Assembly: GCA_035361075.1 (NCBI GenBank)
Contig: DAOSBX010000049.1
Location: 1 to 21,658, forward strand
From: Candidatus Hydrogenedens sp.
Lineage (GTDB): Bacteria; Hydrogenedentota; Hydrogenedentia; Hydrogenedentales; Hydrogenedentaceae
Direction of reading: 5' to 3'
DNA: 21,658 bases
Under the pieces are notes generated by a model. That model worked only from the letters and a program-made list of their open reading frames with translations, was not told the DNA's origin and ran no database searches. How positions within the stretch are numbered: position 1 is the first letter of the stretch; every line of letters begins with the position of its first letter. The translations under genes and the position numbers were made by a program. Below, in pieces: positions 15,964 to 21,658 of the stretch.

Positions 15964-18168
15964 CTATTGTTTGAGGGTAATTATTTCATGGAGTTCGGTT
16001 ATAAACGCTTTGATTTTAGTGTTGGATATTTTTTCGATTTGTGTGGTTTTGTTATTTGCGGTGGCGGATTGAATAGGATTTAGGGTTGTGATTGTTAAAT
16101 AGAAGCATGGTGTATCTTCTATCAATGATGGGAGAACATAAGGCCGATTTCTCATAGGAATGGTCTGTGGTGGAGATGGATAAGCAATACAATGAACGTA
16201 ATAACCATTATTCTCTGGTTTGTGAAGAACAATTGTTTCTACACAGGTTGGAGCAGATATTTGTATATCAGGATTGGGATTCAGGTAACGAACAGTATTT
16301 ACCAGTAGTTTTCTGCATTCGGGTAGGGCATATTCAGAGCCTAATGCATAGTCTGGTGAACATGTCCATGTCAATACCATACCTTTTCCAACCTGATTTA
16401 TAAATATTGCGGGACCTACTACTGTTTCAGGGCTCATTGGTAGGTCTGTTCCTTCTTTCCCTTCTATCTGGCGTTGTGTTCGGTAAGGCTTCCACAATTT
16501 GCCAACTGCTTTTGCGGAGGTAGGTTCGAATATTCCAGCAGGTCCTCTTACCAAAACAGGCATGGTATCTGAATTTTTATAGTCCTTCTCGTTTATATGA
16601 GCATGTTCAATTTCTTTTGCCAATTGTTCCTCTTCTTTTGATTGTGTCGGTTCCAATGAAATCCAGTTATCCTCACTATCCAATTTTGACACAAATTTAC
16701 ACCCTGTTAACTGTTCCAGATTATATATCCCGATATTCCCTAAATCATCATAGCAACCTGTAAGTCCTGTAATAAGTAGATTTCCTCCGTGATGAACATA
16801 TTGGGTAAATATGGTTATCTCTTCTGATGATAGGATGCCAACATTGGGCAGAATAACCAGTGGGAACTGTGCTAATTTTTCATAGGTACAATTCTCATCT
16901 AACAGGATACCCCAAGGGATGTGTTCATATACCATTGCTTTATGCGTTCCTTGAAACGAGGCAAAATAGGTTGAAGGGATTTCCCTTGCCACCCAATCTC
17001 GTGTTTTACTGCTGAAATATATTCCCACTTCATATACAGGCTTATGGTAAAAGAATGGTTTTTTTTCATGAATTTCTTGAAAGGCTTTACCGATACGGGT
17101 ATAGGCAACGGGATCCAGCGTGCCATCAAAACCTAACTTATCCACCATCGTTACGAAGGAACCATGAGCAAATAATGTTAATAATTCCCAGCGAATATCA
17201 TTTAAAGGGCGTGTTGTTTGGTCATGATACATTCGCACCCCTCGCTGTATAGCCACCTGAACTCGTTGATGGGGCACCGCAGAACGATAAAACTCTGCAT
17301 TAAGCCCAACGGTTAAAGCACTAAATCCCCAGATACCGGTTTCACCAGTAATAAAATCGCCATTTTTGCCATGTTGAACGGGGCGTTGACCTACTTCAAA
17401 ACTGAAGGGAGGGTTGCCATGATAGTTAAAGTCCACAGAAACTCTTGGATCACGGTTTTTAATGTATTCATATAGTTTTTTTTCAAATTGTTCACTACTT
17501 TTATAGCGGAATTCTAAAAATGTTTTCCATGTATCATCCCAGGTAATAGAGGTTGGTATTTCTAATCCGTATTGTTCTTGGAACATTTTTTTACATACAG
17601 GACAGGCACAACCATAGGGAGGTCCAAACCCCTGGTCTATCATGTCAATATGAAATCCATGAACTCCATAATCCATAATTTCGTCGATAATTTGCTTCAT
17701 TACCTCAAGGTAGCCTGAGTTGTAGCAAAATCGATGATAAATAGGTTTCCCTTCAAGGTCGTGCATTAGAAATTCTGGATGTTGTTCAATATAATGTCCT
17801 CCTTGTTGAACAACACAATAAGCAATTACGGGCATATTATATTTTTTTGCCTCTTCGATGGCTTCTTTCAATGGGTCACGGTCTTTTAATCCTGGTGCCT
17901 TGATTAGAATTTTTGAGTTGTAATACGCATAATCTCCATCTCTAACCCATATAACAACGTAATCACAATTGGCTTGATGGCATTTCCGAACAATTTCTGT
18001 GGTGTCCAATTTAGAACAGTATCGCTCATCGTTGATACTGGAAAAACCCCATTGTGCCCCTGTTGGACCGACTTCCATTCCGACCATTGCTTCTTCAAAC
18101 CACGGTGTAGAAGAAGCCCATTGGGTAAAACATAAGTAAACAACAAAAAATGGTATCCACATTCTCAT
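15964..18168 (-). CDS. Secreted GHL6-type glycosidase-like protein with GH42-type trimerisation domain
   Basis: This 734-residue protein has a signal peptide (residues 1-20, hydrophobic core 4-17, cleavage near ASS-T). Residues ~25-380 form a TIM-barrel-like domain of the hypothetical glycosyl hydrolase 6 type. 'YVVIWVRDGDYAYYNSK' (70-86), 'VIAYCVVQQGG' (114-124) and 'GFHIDMIDQGFG' (171-182) mark its strands, followed by a cysteine cluster C187-x-C189-x2-C192 typical of the family. D175 lies at the end of a strand and may be catalytic. Residues ~400-560 resemble the class-I-glutaminase-like trimerisation domain of GH42 beta-galactosidases ('LPNVGILSSEEI', 'YVHHGGNLLITG'). Substrate unknown; an exported sugar hydrolase is likely. 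AGGAG precedes the ATG by about 11 nt. It starts 56 bp after the PIG-L gene, in the same operon. Confidence 0.83.
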   Translation of the reverse strand: MRMWIPFFVVYLCFTQWASSTPWFEEAMVGMEVGPTGAQWGFSSINDERYCSKLDTTEIVRKCHQANCDYVVIWVRDGDYAYYNSKILIKAPGLKDRDPLKEAIEEAKKYNMPVIAYCVVQQGGHYIEQHPEFLMHDLEGKPIYHRFCYNSGYLEVMKQIIDEIMDYGVHGFHIDMIDQGFGPPYGCACPVCKKMFQEQYGLEIPTSITWDDTWKTFLEFRYKSSEQFEKKLYEYIKNRDPRVSVDFNYHGNPPFSFEVGQRPVQHGKNGDFITGETGIWGFSALTVGLNAEFYRSAVPHQRVQVAIQRGVRMYHDQTTRPLNDIRWELLTLFAHGSFVTMVDKLGFDGTLDPVAYTRIGKAFQEIHEKKPFFYHKPVYEVGIYFSSKTRDWVAREIPSTYFASFQGTHKAMVYEHIPWGILLDENCTYEKLAQFPLVILPNVGILSSEEITIFTQYVHHGGNLLITGLTGCYDDLGNIGIYNLEQLTGCKFVSKLDSEDNWISLEPTQSKEEEQLAKEIEHAHINEKDYKNSDTMPVLVRGPAGIFEPTSAKAVGKLWKPYRTQRQIEGKEGTDLPMSPETVVGPAIFINQVGKGMVLTWTCSPDYALGSEYALPECRKLLVNTVRYLNPNPDIQISAPTCVETIVLHKPENNGYYVHCIAYPSPPQTIPMRNRPYVLPSLIEDTPCFYLTITTLNPIQSATANNKTTQIEKISNTKIKAFITELHEIITLKQ

Positions 18169-18224
18169 GAAATGTTTTTCTCCTAATATAACTTCGTTTT
18201 TATTAACTTAATTGTTATCTGTTG

Positions 18225-18929
18225 TTACACAGGTAGCAAATTGAGTGGAGGTACTCTCCCCCAGACTTTCTCGATAGTGAACCCTTCAGCATAAAGTACA
18301 CCCGCTTGCAATCCGCGGAACTTTGCTGTGGTTTCTATCATAACGAAGGGGTCTGTAATATGATGTCCTTTTAACCACTTATACTGACTTTCATGACAGG
18401 CAAGCATTGCTTTTTTTGTTTCGAAATATTCTGTAATGTCAATATAAATTTCGGGTTGTGATTTAAGCCCTAAAATTGTGTCCATATAATAAATGGGCGT
18501 AATTTTTTCGTGAGCAGGTTTGCCAGTCTTATAATTTGGCAATGTTGCTGAAAAAGCGGAGTCGAAAACTAATTGCTGGGTGATAATGTGGTCTGTCATA
18601 TAATCATGTGGGCTATGTGTGATAATCAGGTCGGGCTTTGCATATCGAACAATATCTGTAACTTTTGCTCTCATTTCCTGAGTAAAAAGGACGCCTAAGT
18701 CATCACAAATGGGACCTAAAACTTCCGCATGAATAAGTTCGCCGGCTTTCTTGGCTTCTCCATCACGGATTTCTGCTAACTGTTGCATAGGTATATCTTT
18801 GCCACCCATATTTCCATTGCACAGATGAGCCATAAATACGTTATGCCCCATTTTAGAATACTTTGCTAATGTTCCTCCGCAGAGGATTTCAAGGTCGTCG
18901 GGATGTGCACCAACAGCAAGGATATTCAT
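18225..18929 (-). CDS. PIG-L (LmbE-like) family N-acetyl sugar deacetylase
   Basis: This 234-residue cytoplasmic protein has the zinc motif 'GAHPDD' (7-12; ligands H9 and D12) and 'HSPHDYMTDH' (105-114; third ligand H114). The family removes acetyl from GlcNAc-containing compounds such as GlcNAc-inositol, bacillithiol precursors or chito-oligosaccharides. The Rossmann-like start (MNILAVGAHPDD) fixes the N-terminus, and GAGGGAG about 10 nt upstream supports the ATG. It follows the NagB-like gene by 19 bp and precedes the secreted GHL6 gene by 56 bp. The pairing with a NagB-fold enzyme argues for amino-sugar catabolism or remodelling rather than GPI- or mycothiol-type synthesis. Confidence 0.92.
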   Translation of the reverse strand: MNILAVGAHPDDLEILCGGTLAKYSKMGHNVFMAHLCNGNMGGKDIPMQQLAEIRDGEAKKAGELIHAEVLGPICDDLGVLFTQEMRAKVTDIVRYAKPDLIITHSPHDYMTDHIITQQLVFDSAFSATLPNYKTGKPAHEKITPIYYMDTILGLKSQPEIYIDITEYFETKKAMLACHESQYKWLKGHHITDPFVMIETTAKFRGLQAGVLYAEGFTIEKVWGRVPPLNLLPV

Positions 18930-18948
18930 GTTATATCACTCCCTCTAA

Positions 18949-19899
18949 TTAGTTACACTCAGGAATTAACGGTCCTGCTAATTCTTTTAGGAAGAATAGA
19001 TTTCCTGGTAGTGTTGGCATAAAGCTACTTGGAACCCACATGTCTGGACCGTAACGTAACGTAACCCATAGACTCATTCCTTGCCACATCATACCTCTAC
19101 CTAATGTTCCATCTGCACCGCCAATAATTTTATCCGCTTTAAGGAATATACCAGGACCAATAGTATTAGCAAAACATGGAACTAATGTTGTTCTGCTTTT
19201 GAAACTGGTAATTGCATTTTGTTCGATAGTTAATGGATGCAATTTAGCACCAAGTCGATAGTCTTGCTTCTTCCACTCCTCCACAGATTTAAATTCTCCC
19301 GCAAAATGTGGTTCCCAAAATGCAATATGGAACACTCTACCAATTCCAAATACAAGGATAAGCTTCGCTCCTTTATCTTTTAATTCTCCGATTTTCTCAG
19401 GATATCTCGGCAAAAGTTTTTTTGTTGCAAAAAATCTCTGTTTTTCTGGCACGGTTAGTTTTCCTAAGGGGCCATAGAATGCATCTTCCATTGCGTTCTG
19501 AAATGCACCAGCTGATTTTGGTGGTAATGTATTACCATCCTTATCGCTCCATTCATCCATATTAAATCCCCATACATGTTTACAATCCACACCCCATTCT
19601 TGCAGGAAATATACAACCCATTTGTACATACCCATTGGTCCGACAGGCAAAATTAATATAATTTCTTTGCCTTCTTCTTTACTGGCACAAATTTCATACG
19701 CTATTTTATGACCGATTTTTACATTAAATTCTTCTAATGTTTCGCACATAATTGGTTCAAAATGTTTGTTCCACCATCTTTGACGTTCTAATACTTTTGA
19801 GGGTGGATTTGCACAACATTTTTCAATCTTTTTCAAGTCCCATCCTTTTGGAAAGAATTGTTCAAGAAGTGAGCCTTTTAGCGTATCCAGTAAGTTCAT
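18949..19899 (-). CDS. Divergent glucosamine-6-phosphate deaminase/isomerase (NagB-fold) protein
   Basis: The start is set at the ATG at 19899, not the in-frame ATG at 19914, because AAAGGAAC lies just upstream of the former. Residues below count from 19914. NagB-like blocks are present: 'LPVGPMGMYKWV' (89-100; phosphate/sugar loop), 'GFNMDEW' (116-122; D120 equals the catalytic Asp of NagB 'NMDEY'), 'GIGRVFHIAFWEP' (190-202) and 'NTIGPGIFLKADKII' (250-264). In classical NagB the third block is G-x-G-x-D-G-H-I-A-F-N-E-P, with Asp, His and Glu forming a triad. Here H196 and E201 remain, but the Asp is V194 and the Gly is F195. At 321 residues it is longer than bacterial NagB. It is the first gene of a three-gene operon with PIG-L and GHL6. 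The reaction is uncertain. Confidence 0.85.
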   Translation of the reverse strand: MNLLDTLKGSLLEQFFPKGWDLKKIEKCCANPPSKVLERQRWWNKHFEPIMCETLEEFNVKIGHKIAYEICASKEEGKEIILILPVGPMGMYKWVVYFLQEWGVDCKHVWGFNMDEWSDKDGNTLPPKSAGAFQNAMEDAFYGPLGKLTVPEKQRFFATKKLLPRYPEKIGELKDKGAKLILVFGIGRVFHIAFWEPHFAGEFKSVEEWKKQDYRLGAKLHPLTIEQNAITSFKSRTTLVPCFANTIGPGIFLKADKIIGGADGTLGRGMMWQGMSLWVTLRYGPDMWVPSSFMPTLPGNLFFLKELAGPLIPECN

Positions 19900-19954
19900 A
19901 ATTGTTCCTTTCATTCGTTGCTAATTTTAATTTAAAAATATGTATTACTTATAG

Positions 19955-19983
19955 AGTATACCCTCACGCATTGCTACTTTCAA
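19955..19983 (-). promoter_or_regulatory. Promoter of the NagB-like / PIG-L / GHL6 operon
   Basis: On the minus strand TTGAAA (19978-19983, 5/6) is separated by exactly 17 nt from TATACT (19955-19960, 5/6). Transcription is expected near 19948, giving a leader of about 50 nt before the ATG at 19899. This is the best overall promoter match in the window and agrees with the operon starting at the NagB-like gene. Confidence 0.6.
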
Positions 19984-20044
19984 ATTTTATAGGTGAGTTG
20001 AAGCATTGAAGAAGTAGGGATATTGGATTGAGATATTTCTAAAT

Positions 20045-20062
20045 AAAAGATGCTAATCTTTT
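20045..20062 (-). terminator. Possible terminator after the protease gene
   Basis: One nucleotide beyond the protease stop codon the minus strand reads AAAAGAT-TAGC-ATCTTTT, a perfect 7 bp stem with a 4 nt loop, followed by ATTTAG. The stem is AT-rich and the U-tract lies mainly in the 3' arm, so it would be a weak intrinsic terminator. Its position between the protease gene and the next promoter is right. Confidence 0.4.
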
Positions 20063-20063
20063 C

Positions 20064-21658
20064 TTATTTGGGTTCCGTTAGAATTGTTTTTATTGTCGAA
20101 CGGAGTATTGGATTTTGCTGGCTTTGGTTAATCCATATAGGAGATTGCTTGTAATAGAATTTAATGAGGTTTTTTCCCCAATCTCCTTGCTGGCCTAACC
20201 ACGAACGAATTTGGCGGAAGAATAGAAGTTGTTCCGATTTTTGGGAAAATATTGTTTTTAAGAAGCAACTTCCACTACAATCTGCTCGCTCTTCGCATTT
20301 TGTTCCAGGCTTTAGGTAACATTGAATCAGCGGGTAGAAGTATCTGAAGGAGGCAAAGTAATCATAATTTCTCGAACGGTCTCTACAATTATGTGTTGGA
20401 CCATTACTTAGCATTCCAACGAGTTGGTAATTGAAATCTTTGCAAAATGCACCGGAACCGCTGGAACCTTGGGACGTAACGCCTTCATCCCATAAGACTT
20501 CAATTGTGTGGTATCTTATCTCGGCACACAGTGAATCCATACAGCTTTCAGTATCTGTTTTGGTAATTTTCCCGATAGCAGATTTTAAGGCAGTCCCTTC
20601 TAAATGGTGTGCTCCGTAGAAGGTCATGCCAGAAGTTAGTTCGTTAGAACTCCATCCTGCATAGGCACGACCGTAATTACCAATAGGTATATCTCCTATT
20701 AATTTAATCAGCTGACCATCAATGCATTCGCTTTCTACAAGATTAATCGCTCCTGTGGTAACAGGACAGGTATCTGGGTCTGGAAACGGGAAGCCTGAAC
20801 AATCCTTTGCACGGTAATCCCAAATGACCTGGATGGCTGACCAACGAATGTTTGTATCTGCGAAGCAATGATGGGCTGATATTAGATATGGTTCCAATTC
20901 AGAAGTTTCAGGAACATTTATCAATGTGCCTGTGCAAATAATCTCACCATAATTGCGAACAGGGATAGATAACATCCCTACTGCGGTAGATACTTTTTGA
21001 AATTCTGGGTCGTCAACACATCCAATATGTAATGGACAAGGCAAAGCTTTTGCAAATGACTCAAAAGGCATGTAATAAAACAAAAAGGATTTTAATTTTA
21101 ATAAAGGTAAGGTTTCTTTGTCGGTTTGTAAAACAAGTATGACAGACTCTTTGTATACAGTTGGCAACCATGTTTCATCCGATTGGTCTCCAGCCTTATC
21201 AAAAGGACCGTATACCATATATAAATCAGGCACTATAAGCCATAATTTATCTGAATATGAGAGCTGAGACAAGTCCATAATCAGACGAATACCCTCGGCT
21301 GATTCGACCATAAACTCACCGATGGCATAGTAATGTCCATCAGAAAACAGAATCGGGTCACCAAAGATAAGTCTGCCTTCAATATCAGTTTTTTCTTCTG
21401 CAGATATACGTAAAGGTTGTTTATCTCTGGCTTCCTCGTAAAAGAATGATTTTTTACCTGACATTCCTGAATAACCATATATCGGATGTGGATAGTTAGC
21501 TAATGATGCTACAGGAATATTCCCTAATTTTGCGTTGGGTCCCATGCTTTTCTGTAAAGACCCGGGAATCGGTGGGAGAAATAAGGTGTCTGCGGAGTCA
21601 CCCACAGCGGAATAAGACACAGTGGTTAATAAAACTAATACATAAAAAAATACAAGAC
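20064..21658 (-). CDS. Secreted trypsin-like serine protease with CFI-box-like tail (5' end beyond window)
   Basis: The frame stays open to the right edge, so the start lies outside. Before the GTG at 21620 it reads 'LVFFYVLVLLTT', the core of a signal peptide, so this GTG is not the true start. Counting from it, an N-terminal domain of ~200 residues precedes a chymotrypsin-fold domain: 'LISAHHCF' (246-253, H251), 'DGQLIKL' (301-307, D301) and 'SQGSSGSGAF' (383-392, S387) form a probable triad. The 'GSSGS' form resembles lysyl-endopeptidase-like proteases. Paired cysteines (C195, C201, C229, C252 and others) suggest disulfides. After residue 440, 'CEERADCSGSCFLK' and a ~60-residue amphipathic tail ('FFRQIRSWL', 'FYYKQSPIWI') look like a degenerate CFI-box C-terminal domain. 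Function is extracytoplasmic proteolysis; target unknown. Confidence 0.87.
   Translation of the reverse strand, partial: LVFFYVLVLLTTVSYSAVGDSADTLFLPPIPGSLQKSMGPNAKLGNIPVASLANYPHPIYGYSGMSGKKSFFYEEARDKQPLRISAEEKTDIEGRLIFGDPILFSDGHYYAIGEFMVESAEGIRLIMDLSQLSYSDKLWLIVPDLYMVYGPFDKAGDQSDETWLPTVYKESVILVLQTDKETLPLLKLKSFLFYYMPFESFAKALPCPLHIGCVDDPEFQKVSTAVGMLSIPVRNYGEIICTGTLINVPETSELEPYLISAHHCFADTNIRWSAIQVIWDYRAKDCSGFPFPDPDTCPVTTGAINLVESECIDGQLIKLIGDIPIGNYGRAYAGWSSNELTSGMTFYGAHHLEGTALKSAIGKITKTDTESCMDSLCAEIRYHTIEVLWDEGVTSQGSSGSGAFCKDFNYQLVGMLSNGPTHNCRDRSRNYDYFASFRYFYPLIQCYLKPGTKCEERADCSGSCFLKTIFSQKSEQLLFFRQIRSWLGQQGDWGKNLIKFYYKQSPIWINQSQQNPILRSTIKTILTEPK

Noticed and set aside
1..21658. CRISPR arrays, tRNA or rRNA genes, transposases
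   Set aside because: No regularly spaced repeats, cloverleaf-like sequences, rRNA segments or transposase motifs were seen on either strand.

Overview
The window looks like a chromosomal segment of an uncultured, moderately AT-rich Gram-negative-type bacterium with a saccharolytic lifestyle. The clues are a single-gene pseudopilin ending in an H-(X)n-DG motif, many secreted or Tat-exported sugar-active proteins, GH172/DUF2961 and GHL6 proteins, and a degenerate CFI-box-like tail. This set is typical of Hydrogenedentota and of planctomycete- or Lentisphaerae-like bacteria. A Candidatus Hydrogenedens-like organism is my best guess, by inference only; no rRNA or tRNA gene is present to anchor it.

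Layout. 1-2623 (-): the first ~874 residues of a large secreted modular beta-sandwich/Ig-like protein that runs off the left edge. 2947-4110 (+): an unrecognised two-membrane-segment protein. 4301-8399: two paralogous Tat-exported proteins with a fucose/arabinose-isomerase-like fold (-) around a broken Tat-exported glycoside-hydrolase-like gene (+). 8687-9664 (+): a type II pseudopilin with a good promoter. 9665-10171: a 0.5 kb non-coding stretch rich in inverted and tandem repeats. 10172-15882 (-): murG, a GH172/DUF2961 protein, pepF and a DpnA-like adenine methyltransferase. 15964-19899 (-): a three-gene NagB-like / PIG-L deacetylase / GHL6 glycosidase-like operon with a strong promoter. 20064 to the right edge (-): a secreted trypsin-like protease whose start lies outside the window.

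How the genes fit together. Most accessory genes point to polysaccharide or amino-sugar handling: surface binding (left-edge protein), extracytoplasmic hydrolysis (GHL6, GH172), exported isomerase-fold proteins, and cytoplasmic deacetylation plus a NagB-fold enzyme. The NagB-like protein lacks one of the catalytic-triad residues of true glucosamine-6-phosphate deaminase, so the operon may carry out a different reaction. The most unusual sequence-wide signal is the rarity of GATC (six copies counted by eye) in a window that encodes a methyltransferase closely resembling the GATC-specific DpnA family.
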